A program made the position numbers and the translations under genes. 64,000 nt of DNA from Panopea generosa. Its lineage: Eukaryota > Mollusca > Bivalvia > Adapedonta > Hiatellidae. Below, piece by piece: positions 10,301 to 19,440 of the stretch. The stretch lies in contig CM055899.1 in the NCBI GenBank assembly GCA_029582155.1, positions 71,849,719-71,913,718 of the forward strand. The letters run 5' to 3'. The notes under the pieces are model-generated. The model was given only the letters and a program-made list of their open reading frames with translations, searched no databases and was not told the DNA's origin. Numbering within the stretch: position 1 is the stretch's first letter; each line of letters starts with the position of its first letter.

Positions 10301-12644
10301 GTTCACGCCAGATGTTGCGTGTTTAAAGCAGGACAGTAGTACAGTCCACAAAAAGTTTTGGCTGCTTCCACCAGATGTTGCGGGTCTGAAGCGGGAGGGT
10401 AGTACAGTCCACAAAAGGTATTGGCTGCTTCCACCAGATGTTGCAGGTTTGAAGCGGGAAGGTAGTACAGTCCACAGAGAGTATTGGCTGCTCATGCCAG
10501 ATGTTGCGGATTTGAAGCGGGAGGTAAGTACAATCCACAGAGAGTATTGGCTGCTCATGCCAGATGTTGCTGGTTTGATGCAGGAGTGTAGTTAAGTCCC
10601 CAGAGAGTATTGGCTGCTCACACCAGATGTTGCAGGTTTGAAGCGGGAAGGTAATAAAGTCCATATAAAGTAGTGGCTGCTCACGCCATATGTTTCGGGT
10701 TTGAATCGGGAGGGTAGTAGTCCACAAAACGTATTGGCTGCTCATGCCAGATGTTGCGGGTTTGAAGCGGGAGCGTAGCACAGTCCGCAAATGGTATTGG
10801 CTGCTCACGTCAGATGTTGCGGATTTAAAGCGGGAGGGTAGTAAAGTTCACAGAGAGTATTGGCTGCTCATGCCAGATGTTGCGTGTTTGAAGCGGGAGG
10901 GTAAGTCCACAGAGAGTATTGGCTGCTCACGCCAGATGTTGCGGGATTGAAGCGGGAGGGTAGTAAATCCACAAAAAGTATTGGCTGCTCATGCCAGATA
11001 TTATGGGTTTGAAGCAGGAGGGTAGTACAGTCCACAGAGAGTATTGGCCTCTCAAGCCAGATGTTGCGGGTTTGAAGCGGGAGGTTAATAAAATCCACAG
11101 AGAATATTGGCTGCTCTTGCCAGGTGTTGCGGGATTGAAGCGGGAGGGTAGTACAGTCCACGAGAGTATTGGCTGCTCACGCCAGATGTTGCGGGTTTGA
11201 AGCGGGAGGGTAGTACAGTCCACAAAAAGTATTGGCTGCTCACGCCAGATGTTGCAGGTTTGAAGCGGGAGGGTAGTACAGTCCACAGAGAGAGTATTGG
11301 CGGCTCAGGCCAGGTGTTGCGGGATTGAAGCGGGAGGGTAGTAAAGTCTACAGATAGTATTTGCTGCTCATACAAGATTTTGCGTGTTTGAAGCGGGAGG
11401 GTAGTACAGTCCACAAAGAGTATTGGCTGCTCAAGCCAGATGTTACGGGTTGGAAGCGGGAGGTTAATAAAATCCACAGAGAATATTGGCTGCTCTTGCC
11501 AGGTGTTGCGTGTTTGAAGCGGGAGTGTAGAACAGTTCACAGAGAGTATTGGATGTTCACGCCAGATGTTGCGGGTTTGAAGCGGGAGGGTAGTACAGTC
11601 CATAGGTAGTATTGACTGTTCAGGCCAGGTGTTGTGGGTTTGAAACTGGAGTGTTGTACAGTCCACTGAGAGGATTGGCTGCTCACGCCAGATATTGCGT
11701 GTTTGAAGCGGGAGGATAGTACAGTCCACAGAGAATATTGGCTGCTCACGCCAGATGTTGCGGGTATGAAGCGGGAGGGTAGTACAGTCCACAGAGAGTA
11801 TACGTTGCTCACGCCAGATGTTGTGGGTTTGAAGCGGGAGGGTAGTACAGTCCACAGAGTGTATTGGCTGCTCACGCCAGATGTTGCGTGTTTGAAGCGG
11901 GAGGGTAGTATAGTCCACTGAGTGTATTGGCTGCTCACGCCAGATGTTGTAGGTTTGACGCGGTAGGGTAGTACAGTCCACAGAGAATATTGACTGCTCA
12001 CGCCAGATGTTGCGGGATTGAAGCGAGACGGTATTACAATCCGCAGAGAGTATTGGCTGCTCACGCCAGATGTTGCGGGTTTAATTCCGAACTGGATAAG
12101 ATGCCTCTCAAAACTGGTTAGACTCAAGAAACGGACTCAAGAGATCATTTTAATTCAGCACTTTCTTCGCAGTTTAGCTAAGATTAATATGTATAAACTT
12201 AATTTGTACGAAAAAAGAATCTACAACGTCAAAACAAAACACTGACGACATCATCTGAACATAATACAGCACTATTGATAATAGAACGTAATGATAGGTA
12301 GGAACAACAGTTTTAACCCACCACCTAACATTTTATGTATCTGACATTTTATGTATCTGACATTTTATGTATTTTCTGAAAAAGTATCAAAGCAATTTCC
12401 TTGAAATTTGGACTTGAATAAGAAAGAATATTTCAGCTATGTAAAATTAATACATTACTGTTATATGTCGTATATAGGCTTTAATAACGTTACTTAATAT
12501 TTTAACGAAAATATTGGAAATACAAAAGTGGCGGGTTAGCTGTTCCGTTCAATATATAATCATTTATAATAACACTTTTATAAACAACAAACCTTCCAGA
12601 GCTGCTTCACCGACAGCGAATACAACAACTAAAAGTAGCAACAT
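1024..12644 (-). CDS. Apextrin-like secreted protein (EGF + ApeC), three-exon gene
   Basis: The model is three exons on the minus strand: 12644-12593, 2506-2402 and 1442-1024 (stop TAA 1026-1024). Every junction has GT/AG sites and both introns are phase 1. The lengths sum to 576 nt, or 191 residues. Order: a 17-residue hydrophobic leader, one EGF domain, then an ApeC domain to the end. ApeC proteins (apextrins of amphioxus, echinoderms and molluscs) are secreted or intracellular lectin-like pattern-recognition proteins; peptidoglycan binding is known for amphioxus members. A role in mucosal or haemolymph defence here is inferred. The first intron is about 10 kb and holds the 63-bp satellite; the second is about 1 kb. 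A further EGF exon inside intron 1 cannot be excluded, but none is needed to keep phase. No lesion is seen. Confidence 0.8.
2402..2506 (-). CDS. Apextrin-like gene, exon 2 (EGF-like domain)
   Basis: This exon of 105 nt is symmetric (phase 1 in and out), as is usual for shuffled EGF modules. The acceptor AG is at 2508-2507 after a pyrimidine-rich tract and the donor GT is at 2401-2400. It encodes DCFGMECWHGG, then a CRCQCPTGYSGIYCEY end. The six cysteines, the GG after Cys2 and the CPxGYxGxxCE end are the EGF signature. This type of EGF module sits directly before ApeC domains in molluscan apextrin-like proteins. Confidence 0.85.
2711..2785 (+). promoter_or_regulatory. Cluster of CRE-like sites with a downstream TATA-like box
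   Basis: Within 35 bp lie TGACGTTA (2719), TGATGTCA (2732) and TACGTCATT (about 2747), followed 27-30 bp later by TATAAAG (2777-2783). This arrangement resembles a CREB/ATF-type promoter facing the plus strand. No plus-strand gene is recognised after it. It lies in intron 1 of the apextrin-like gene. Confidence 0.35.
2944..3955. other. No gene seen, AT-rich intron sequence
   Basis: Part of intron 1 of the apextrin-like gene. Six-frame reading shows only short chance open frames, with no domain, tandem repeat or tRNA-like sequence. Confidence 0.6.
3960..4230 (+). repeat. Dispersed repeat A, copy 1 (diverged)
   Basis: It contains CTGACATTTTATATATTTTC, then GCAATTTCCTTGAAATTT, a stretch ending GTCAAATCAATACGTACTTG and TGTCGTATACAAATATCGTT. 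The same ordered phrases occur at 12340-12560, 15600-15840 and 17300-17540. Function and class are unknown. It is non-coding and always lies near apextrin-gene introns or the 64-bp minisatellite. Confidence 0.6.
4303..4336 (+). repeat. (CTGT)n microsatellite
   Basis: About eight perfect CTGT units follow a short C-rich stretch. Confidence 0.95.
4422..5000 (+). repeat. Dispersed repeat B, copy 1
   Basis: Collinear with 28833-29330: a shared GGTCTCACT start, GACGG..GCAAGA, AGCTGTGTAA/G, then AAAAAGCAA..GATCAA/GGTCAACCCC, GACTATCTRTGG and ACCATTGGTAATGT. No open frame is conserved between the copies, so it is probably a non-autonomous transposon. The class is not identified and the ends are approximate. 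Confidence 0.6.
5750..5870 (+). repeat. tRNA-derived SINE, parent type of the 63-bp satellite
   Basis: The A box TAGTGTAATGG begins at 5757. The anticodon-arm-like hairpin TTGGC-TGCTCAC-GCCAG follows, and the B box GGTCCGATCCC begins at 5801. The body continues with ATGCCTCTCA (5824) and CAGTACTGGTTCT. The anticodon region most resembles a Glu-type (CTC) loop, though U33 is replaced, so it is not a working tRNA. The phrase AGTACTGGTTCTA is shared with the SINE at about 26540. The segments GAGTATTGGCTGCTCACGCC and ATGCCTCTCA are shared with the large satellite at 6939-12083. Confidence 0.85.
6360..6427 (+). repeat. G-rich simple sequence (GTGTG / GGGGT)
   Basis: A run of GTGTGTGGG followed by GGGATGGGGTGGGGTGGGGG has four G-tracts of 3-5 and could form a G-quadruplex. 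Confidence 0.7.
7703..7729 (+). repeat. Homopolymer of 27 G inside the satellite
   Basis: The GCGGGAGGG end of one monomer is replaced by a run of 27 G. It could be a slipped G-tract with G-quadruplex potential, or an assembly or sequencing length error. Confidence 0.9.
8498..11490 (+). repeat. Higher-order duplications inside the 63-bp array
   Basis: A marker monomer with AGTGTACTNTTGGTGTTTGA at 8501 recurs at 9801 (offset 1300) with matching neighbours. The TTGCTGGTTTGATGCAGG marker at 9076 recurs at 10567 (offset 1491). A variant with GAGAGTATTGGCGGCTCAGG at about 9610 recurs at about 11290 (offset 1679). Blocks of roughly 20-27 monomers have therefore been duplicated as units, with later loss or gain of single monomers. 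Confidence 0.8.
12084..12125 (+). repeat. SINE 3' body bordering the satellite
   Basis: Directly after the last monomer the sequence reads AATTCCGAACTGG, then ATGCCTCTCA (12101) and AACTGGTTAGACT, matching the ATGCCTCTCA...ACTGGTTCT body of the SINE at 5824. The B box to ATGCCTCTCA distance is 23 bp in both. This shows that the array sits inside a SINE copy. Confidence 0.8.
12330..12375 (+). repeat. Three tandem copies of TGACATTTTATGTATC
   Basis: The 16-bp phrase is repeated about three times and forms the start of dispersed repeat A, copy 2. Confidence 0.8.
12340..12560 (+). repeat. Dispersed repeat A, copy 2
   Basis: It shares the ordered phrases AAAGTATCAAAGCAATTTCC, GGACTTGAA, GTCGTATA, AAAAGTGGCGG and GTTAGCTGTT with 15600-15840 and 17300-17540. 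It lies just inside intron 1 from the signal-peptide exon, so the duplicated upstream copies may mark former copies of the gene's 5' end. Confidence 0.7.
12593..12644 (-). CDS. Apextrin-like gene, exon 1 (signal peptide)
   Basis: ATG is at 12644-12642, followed by MLLLLVVVFAVGEAALE, a short secretory leader with a hydrophobic core and small residues before the likely cleavage site. The exon ends with one base of the next codon (G at 12593) and a GT donor at 12592-12591. That phase matches the EGF exon, whose first two bases complete GAT (Asp). This start was chosen because it alone supplies a leader of the right phase, and a TATA-like sequence lies about 40 bp upstream. Confidence 0.72.
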
Positions 12645-12678
12645 ATTTTTAGCAGTCACTTCAGATGTTCCAGTAAGT

Positions 12679-12688
12679 TTTTATATAA
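12679..12688 (-). promoter_or_regulatory. TATA-like box of the apextrin-like gene
   Basis: The minus strand reads TTATATAA about 40 bp upstream of the proposed ATG at 12644, which would place the transcription start about 10-15 bp before the ATG, giving a very short leader. The surrounding DNA is AT-rich, so chance is possible. The position is what favours it. Confidence 0.4.
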
Positions 12689-12829
12689 CACTATGAAACG
12701 CTTCTGATTTTAATTCCGTTTTGAAACTATTAGTGTTTGCTGATCCACAATACCGTATGTTATAAAAACAAACCGATATCTGGCACGTCCGTCCCCCGGA
12801 GTAGCAAGTTATATCGGTAAAAAATATTC

Positions 12830-13035
12830 ACCACGCAGTTTTAATTATTCAGTTTCCCAAAGCAATGAAAGGTTGCCAGGATGCTATTTATACTCCACGC
12901 GGCTTTCACAGTTTTGTCTCCCGTAAAAATGAATTGTTGCTTGCATCTTTTTTTTATAGGAGACACAGTTCAACAGTTTAATATCCCATCCCGTAACAAT
13001 GAAGGTTGTTAAAAGGATATTTGTGGCATTAAATG
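12830..13035 (+). repeat. Diverged units of the 64-bp minisatellite upstream of the gene
   Basis: About three old units read CGCAGTTTTAAT..CAGTTTCCC followed by GCAATGAAAGGTTGC. They match the better-preserved arrays at 15.96-17.03 and 17.66-18.42 kb, which shows that the minisatellite predates the local duplication. Confidence 0.6.
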
Positions 13036-13084
13036 ATATGATCATGTTTAAAGGAAGTGTATGAGGAAAAACCGGTATAATTTT

Positions 13085-13715
13085 CTTAAAAAATTAAGAT
13101 GGATTAAAAGCATCTCATTATCATTAATAAGTAAAAACCGGAAGTTTTTGTATATCAAATCATTCGAAACGTGACAAAATCGATATTTAAATTGGAATGG
13201 TAAACGTGAAAAGAAATCCCCATGCTTGACGATGTATTTTATGTCCTTTTCAAAAATAAAGATCTGAACACACACTGGGTGTTTCAATTTTATGTTTGCA
13301 TCATCTAGATCTATAATATTCAGAAATATATTTAAGAGGAAATTATGAAAATTGCCGCGTATCCCTTTAAAACACAAAAAGATTGCAGTTTACTAGAAAA
13401 GTGCATGTTATACTTTTGGAATATATTGATCTGACAATGTGTAGATATACTATCTGAGACCTATGCGAAAACAATATAAATGAATGAAAAAATATACGTC
13501 ACATTAATTTTACTTTATTTTTTTAATATTTGTTTTAAAAGGAATAAATCAGGAAAAAACAATATAAATGTCTTAAAAATCAAAATAATTATTAAAATTG
13601 ATAAAAAGCATATCATTATCATTAATAAATAAAATCCCAATGGTCTGGTACGTCAAATCCACCAAAACGTGACAAAATCGATATCTAAATTGGAGTGGTA
13701 AACTTGAAACGAAAT
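13085..13715 (+). repeat. Direct duplication, about 140-bp copies about 490 bp apart
   Basis: The phrases ATTATCATTAATAA, AACGTGACAAAATCGATAT and AAATTGGARTGGTAAAC occur in order at 13115-13210 and again at 13615-13705. Both copies are non-coding. Confidence 0.65.
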
Positions 13716-13719
13716 CTTA

Positions 13720-15330
13720 TTCTAAAAATGACCAGAATTTAAATACTGTTTGAAGTCATTCGGACAGTTTCTAAGATGAAAGAAATTTTACTGCGTGTAA
13801 ACCTGTATGACTGATGAAAGTGAAATCAAAATGATATCACGCGACTCATTTAATACGTCACAAAATATGTTGCAATTTTAAGCGGAAAAGATATTTTAGT
13901 CTAACCAAGACGCGTAGCCCATGTTCGGAAATACCTTTTCAATATATCATTTTGGCATGTTTGAATAGATATCCTTTTGGCAATACGGGATAAGTGAGTA
14001 TATATAGGCATGATATATTAGAAAAAAATGTTTATAGCCAATTTGATATTTTGAAAAATCCTGATATATTCCCTTTAAACAACATTATTATACCGTATGC
14101 TACTAATACAAATATAATAAAAACAACACTATTTATGCACGGTTTATGCTTTTTATGAGAAAATATCGTTAACTGCATTTTACAAATCTAGGTCTCAAAT
14201 CTAGCTATCATAATAAGGTCATAAAATGTGGGTTTTTTTATCCAGTCTCATATAATAAGCTTAGGAAACTATAACATTTCCAGAGACATTAATTATTTAA
14301 GACCGACATCTACTCATGTTATATGGTGATAACATCGGACATTGTTAGGGGCATGAAATATTAAATTGAATAGTCACTTAAATTAAAAAAAAACACAATG
14401 TAAACATGAATTTGTTAATAATCGTTTTACGGTATGGCAAGACATAAATGTTTAATTACGGCAAGAATATTTCTGTCCTAAAGCAAATTGACATACAGAT
14501 TGGAAACTAAACTATAAGGATATGGTTACATTCATGATTAAATATTTTCAATGGACCTAATGACATGCTAACATTCAACTCCCAATGAACGCATAAACAG
14601 GAATTTTAAATTTTAGCATTGGGAATACTTTGGATAAAATTAACCTTATCCGAGATTTGTGATTAGTTGTAACGCTAAAACGTCATACTTATTAACGGCC
14701 TTTACTTCACGTACCAACGGTTAGGAAGCAAAGGTGTAATTTATACAGTTCCATTCAGTGTCTTTAACTAAGGGAAATAAACACATACTTTAATGTATTT
14801 AGAATACTAGATATATAATATTATCACAAACATTACATGTATATCGAGTGCTAGATATATGTGAAATAGGCAATGGTGGTGTTTAACGAGCGCCTTCATA
14901 AAAAAAATATAAGACATTAAAAGCATTTATTGAAAGTTGTTGACAATTTAAACTTGCGTATAACAAGCAAAGTTTACGAGAACCCTTTTACGTGGTACGT
15001 GTAATTTCATATCTCATGAACACTACACTACTAGTATGTTTTCATTAAATGATTATGCAGAAGAAACTTAGAACATTGATACCTTCACACCTGAAGAACT
15101 TCAGCATATTTTTTTCACTACATTATACATAAGCTACATTGTTCCTATCATTGCCACCATTCATTTGGCATCCTGATACCGCACACGGGTTCATAATATA
15201 ATCTAAATCATCAACATGATAAAATAATAAAATGAACATGACATATATTTGGAGGATTTCAACATTCCTGCAAAAATCAACAATGATCCTACTAACACAT
15301 TGAACCTCGTGTACCAAATATATGTCGCTG
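13720..15330. other. No gene confidently seen
   Basis: This is AT-rich intergenic DNA. On the minus strand at about 15205-15124 a short frame after a TTTAG acceptor-like site reads NPCAVSGCQMNGGND, which weakly recalls an EGF module but lacks the later cysteines. It could be the remnant of a duplicated EGF exon or chance. Confidence 0.4.
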
Positions 15331-15599
15331 TCAATCGGCAAACACATCACCTTTTTAAATAATTAAACATAAACAATTGTCCTGGTAAACTGATATTACG
15401 GTTTTGTTCAGGCCATGACACATAGTTTTTATTAATCATTTAGAGTACAAAACAATTCGCTTCATTGTAAAAATGGTGTTATCTTAAACAAATATCAATA
15501 CTGACAATGGAATTTGTATTACCCAATAACTTTTAGAAAAAAAAACGTTTGTGCGCGACTAATATATACTGAACCGAACAGCAAACTCTCAAACTAACA

Positions 15600-15840
15600 T
15601 TTTTTGTGCCCGATACATTTTTTGTATTTTTCTCATAAAGTATCAACGCAATTTCCTTGAATTTTGGAGTTGAAAAGGGTAGGTCATTGCTATTTAAAAT
15701 CAATACACAAGTAACTGTTTATATCGTATACAACTTTTGATAACGCTTCTCAACACTTTGACTAAATAATTTACAATAGAAAAGTGGCGGTTAGCTGTTT
15801 CATTCGGTATATATTTATATTGTACTTAATTATGCCTTAT
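15600..15840 (+). repeat. Dispersed repeat A, copy 3
   Basis: It contains TCATAAAGTATCAACGCAAT, TTCCTTGAATTTTGG, ATCGTATACAACTTTTGATA and AAAAGTGGCGGTTAGCTGTT. It is nearly identical to 17300-17540 and more distantly related to 12340-12560. Confidence 0.75.
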
Positions 15841-15959
15841 TTTATAATGAAAGCGTGTATTGCTGCTCTTGTTTGTTTACATTTTGGCATTATTTATTAT
15901 TGTAATAATGATGTATACAACACACAGATTAGATATTTCTGTTTCCTCTGACAATGACA

Positions 15960-17026
15960 GGTTTCTAGCAGGGTATTTGTTCAAAACGCAATTTGAACAG
16001 TTCAGTGTCCCTTTGCAATGACAGGTTGCTAGCAGGGTATTTTTTCAAAACGCAGTTTAAACAGTTCAGTCTCCCTTGGCAATGACAGGCCGCTATCATG
16101 ATGTTTGTTCAATACGCAAGTTCAGTGTCCCTTGGCAATGACAGGTTGCTAGCAGGTTATTTGTTCATGCGCAGTTAAAACAGTTCAATCTCCCTTGGCA
16201 ATGACAGGTTGCTAGCATGATGTTTGTTCAATCCGCAGTTTAAACAGTTCAGTCTCCCTTGGCAATGACAGGTTGCTAGCAATGTATTTGTTCAATCCAC
16301 AGTTGAAACAGTTCAGTCTCCCATAACAATGACAGGTCGCTAGCAGGATGTTTATTCAATACGCAAGTTCAGTCTCCCTTGGTAATGACAAGTTGCTAGC
16401 AGGGCATTTGTTTAATACGCAATTTAAACAGTTCAGTCTCCCTTGGCAATGACATGTTGATAGTTGGGTATTTGTTCAATACGCAGTTTAAACAGTTCAG
16501 TCTCCATTGACAATGACAGGTTGCTAGCAAGGCATTTGTTCAATACGCAGTTTAAACAGTTCAGTTTCCCATGACAATGACAGGTCGCTAGTAGGATGTT
16601 TGTTCAATACGCAAGTTTAGCCTCCCTTGGTAATGACAGGTTGCTAGCAGGGCATTTGTTCAATACGCAGTTTAAACAGTTCAGTTTCCCTTGGCAATGA
16701 CATGTTGATAGTTGGGTATTTGTTTAATACGCAGTTTAAACAGTTCAGTCTCCATTGACAATGACAGATTGCTAGCAGGGCATTTGTTTAATATGTAGTT
16801 TAAACAGTTCAGTCTCCCTTGACAATGACAGGTTGCTAGCATGATGTTTGTTCAATCCGCAGTTTAAACAGTTCAGTCTCCCTTGGCAATAACAGGTTGC
16901 TAGCATGGTATGTGTCCAATACGCAGTTTAAACAGTTCAATCTCCCTTGGAAATGACAGATTGCTAGCAGGGTATTTGTTCAATACGCAGTTTAAACAGT
17001 TCAGTCTCCCTTGGCAATGACATGTT
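15960..17026 (+). repeat. 64-bp minisatellite, first array
   Basis: The unit of about 64 bp contains CAGTTTAAACAGTTCAGTCT, CCCTTGGCAATGACAGGTTG and CTAGCAGGGTATTTGTTCAA. There are about 18 copies, some shortened by loss of TTTAAACAG. Each unit carries the palindrome GTTTAAAC. Confidence 0.9.
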
Positions 17027-17299
17027 GTCAATCCGCAAACAAATCACATTTTTGAATAATTAAACATAAACAATTGTCCTTGTAAACTGAAATTACGGTT
17101 TTGTTCAGGCCATGACACATAGTTTTCGTTGATAACTCATTATATTTATTAATCATTTAGGGTACCAAAAAAATCGCTTCATCGTAAAAATGGTGATATC
17201 TTAAACAAATATCAATATTGACATTGGAATTTGTAATACCCAATAACTTTTAGAAAAAAAAACGTTTGTGCGCGACTAATATATACTGAACCGAACAGC

Positions 17300-17540
17300 A
17301 AACTCTCAAACTAACATTTTTTGTGCCCGATACTTTTTTTGTATTTTTCTCATAAAGTATCAGCGCAATTTCCTTGAATTTTGGACTTGAAAAAAATAGG
17401 CCATTGCTATTTAAAATCAATATAAAAGTAACTGTTTATATCGTATACAACTTTTGATAACGCTTCTCAACACTTTGACTAAATAATTTACAATAGAAAA
17501 GTGGCGGTTAGCTGTTTGATTCGGTATATATTTATATCGT
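17300..17540 (+). repeat. Dispersed repeat A, copy 4
   Basis: The second member of the 1.69-kb tandem duplication, differing from 15600-15840 at a handful of positions. Confidence 0.75.
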
Positions 17541-17654
17541 ACTTAATTATGCCTTATTTTATAATGAAAGCGTGTATTGCTGCTCTTGTTTGTTTACATT
17601 TTGGCATTATTTATTATTGTAATAATGATGTATACAACACACAGATTAGATATT

Positions 17655-18425
17655 TTCTGACAATGACAGGTTTCTAGCAGGGTATTTGTTCAAAACGCAA
17701 TTTGAACAGTTCAGTGTCCCTTGGCAATGACAGGTTGCTAGCAGGGTATTTTTTTCAAAACGCAGTTTAAACAGTTCAGTCTCCCTTGGCAATGACAGGT
17801 CGCTAGCATGATGTTTGTTCAATACGCAAGTTAAGTCTCCCTTGGCAATGATAGGTTGCTAGCAGGGTATTTGTTCAATACGCAGTTTAAACAGTTCAGT
17901 CTCCCTTGGCAATGACAGGTCACTAGCATGATGTTTGTTCAATCCGCAGTTTAAACAGTTCAGTCTCCCTTGGCAATGACAGGCCGCTATCATGATGTTT
18001 GTTCAATACGCAACTTCAGTGTCCCTTGGCAATGACAGGTTGCTAGCAGGGTATTTGTTCAATACGCAGTTTAAACAGTTCAGTCTCCCTTGGCATTGAC
18101 AGATCGCTAGCAGGATGTTTGTTTAATACGCAGTTTAAACAGTTCAGTCTCCCTTGGCAATGACAGGTTGCTAGTAGGGTATTTGTTTAATACGCAGTTT
18201 TAACAGTTCGTTATCCTTTGGCAATGAGAGGTTGCTAGCAGGGTAATTGTTCAATACGCAGTTTAAACAGTTCAATCTCCATTGGCAATGGCAGGTCCCT
18301 AGCAGGTTCAGTCTCCCTTGGCAATGAACGGTTGTTACATATTGCATGTTATTTGTACATCACACATTTTTAACAGTTCAATCTCCAATAACAATGGAAG
18401 GTTATTAGCATGTTACAAGGGTCAT
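17655..18425 (+). repeat. 64-bp minisatellite, second array
   Basis: The same unit as at 15960-17026, with about 12 copies, decaying towards the right end where the AACAATGGAAGGTTATTAGC variants occur. Confidence 0.88.
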
Positions 18426-18600
18426 CCGTTGCCGAGTAGTCTAAGGCGCCGTCTCAAGAATACTTACTTCTCACCACAAGTTCGAATTCCGCTCGCTCCT
18501 TAAACATCATGTGAGAAAAGGTACCAGTTACTTGCGGAATGACGGTGGTTCTACCTAGGTTCATTCTGAGGTCTCCTTCTACCAATAAAATCTTGATATG
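18420..18600 (+). repeat. tRNA-derived SINE (Leu/Ser-type head)
   Basis: The head reads TTGCCGAGTAGTCTAAGGCG, a variable stretch, CACAAGTTCGAATTCC (B box), then a body with CATGTGAGAAAAGGTACCAG and GACGGTGGTTCTACCTAGG. The same body motifs occur at 19330-19385. Confidence 0.8.
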
Positions 18601-19024
18601 CCATAGCATAAAAGCTGTTGAACATGGCGTTAAATTCCATCAAAAAACAAATATGAGGCAGAAAATCTTTACAAGAATAACTGTTTGACAAATTTCCTCA
18701 GATTTCAAAATATGTAATAAATGATTCATGGATTGAATTTGAATGACAATATCACCGGATATAGAGAGCCTGTACAACGACTTTACCTGATGAATGGTAT
18801 GCATGAAAAATAAATCGGTCGACCGGCATCGTCCATTGACAACTGCTTAAATTATATAAAATCGCTTTTGTCTGTTAAAATTTAGAATATTAATGGTGCC
18901 AGAACAAGTGGTCTTATTTAAGTGTTTTGCATTTGTGTTTCGAATGGGTCTTTATTTACTACTACATGTATATAAAAGAAATATTGTCTGAATAATATCA
19001 TGTAAATTATTATTATTATACACA

Positions 19025-19225
19025 AATCATCTATTTTGTTTTGTTCCGTATACACAAATCATTTATTTTGTTCCTTAAACACAAATCATTTTTTTTTGTT
19101 TTATTCCCTATACGAAAATAATTCATTTTGTTTTTGTCCCTATAAAAATACCATTTATTTTGTTTTATTCCCTATACACAAATCTGTAATTTTGATTTGT
19201 TCCCTATACCCGTGTTTTGCATTCT
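19025..19225 (+). repeat. Imperfect tandem, TATACACAAATCATTTATTTTGTT unit
   Basis: About six imperfect copies of a 30-36-bp phrase combining CACAAATCATT and TTTTGTTT(T)NTTCCCTATA. Confidence 0.7.
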
Positions 19226-19237
19226 GTTTCGTATTAG

Positions 19238-19440
19238 GGTACTCCATGGCCGAGTGGTCCTTGGCACTGCCGTCCAACAAGCATTTACTTCTCATCGCTG
19301 ATGTCGTAGAGGTTAGAGCGTCTTTTAGTCCAAAAACTTTATGTGAGAAAGTTTTCCAGTTGCCAGCAGGAAAACAATGGTTCTAGTCCGATTCATAAAT
19401 CTATCAGTAAAACAGGATATGTCATATATAATTGGTAATG
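19238..19440 (+). repeat. tRNA-derived SINE, second copy of the same family
   Basis: It has CCATGGCCGAGTGGTCCTTG (A box), GTCGTAGAGGTTAGAGCG (decayed B box), then TATGTGAGAAAGTTTTCCAG and AACAATGGTTCTAGTCC, parallel to the copy at 18420. The plus-strand open frame over it is not a gene. Confidence 0.78.

Larger units (their letters stand above)
6939..12083 (+). repeat. 63-bp satellite array, about 81 monomers, tRNA/SINE-derived
   Basis: The monomer is 63 bp, for example the AGTC-start spacing 6961/7024/7087. In order it contains TAGTACAGTCCACA, GAGAGTATTGGCTGCTCACG, CCAGATGTTGCGGGTTTGAA and GCGGGAGGG. Aligned to the SINE at 5750, these are the A-box region, the anticodon arm and the B-box region of its tRNA-like head. 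The last monomer runs into GGTTTAATTCC and then ATGCCTCTCA, the SINE body, with the same 23-bp spacing as in the parent SINE. Copies differ by scattered substitutions and a few short units. Because 63 is divisible by 3, long open frames exist in several frames; they are not genes. The array lies antisense in intron 1 of the apextrin-like gene. Confidence 0.95.
15336..18300 (+). repeat. Tandem segmental duplication, period about 1.69 kb
   Basis: The stretch from TCGGCAAACACATCAC at about 15336 through dispersed repeat A and a 64-bp array recurs from about 17029 in the same order: TAATTAAACATAAACAATTG, GGTTTTGTTCAGGCCATGAC, ACCGAACAGCAAACTCTCAA, then the minisatellite. Copies are close to identical apart from small indels and array length, so the duplication looks recent. 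Confidence 0.85.

Noticed and set aside
6939-12083. CRISPR-like array
   Set aside because: Monomers are contiguous with no unique spacers, and the DNA is animal nuclear.
6884-12127. Many long open frames on both strands with a REYWLLTPDVAGLK or LPLQTRNIWREQPILSVDCT repeat
   Set aside because: They are by-products of a 63-bp monomer (63 = 3 x 21), open in several frames at once, with no start context, splice sites or codon bias.
15123-15350. EGF-containing exon of a second apextrin-like gene
   Set aside because: Only CAVSGCQMNGG recalls EGF. The later cysteines and the CPxG end are missing and no partner exons are seen.
15847-15940. Signal-peptide-like short frame MKACIAALVCLHFGIIYY, repeated at about 17567
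   Set aside because: It runs on the plus strand, opposite to the apextrin-like leader, has no following exon, and is simply part of the 1.69-kb duplication.
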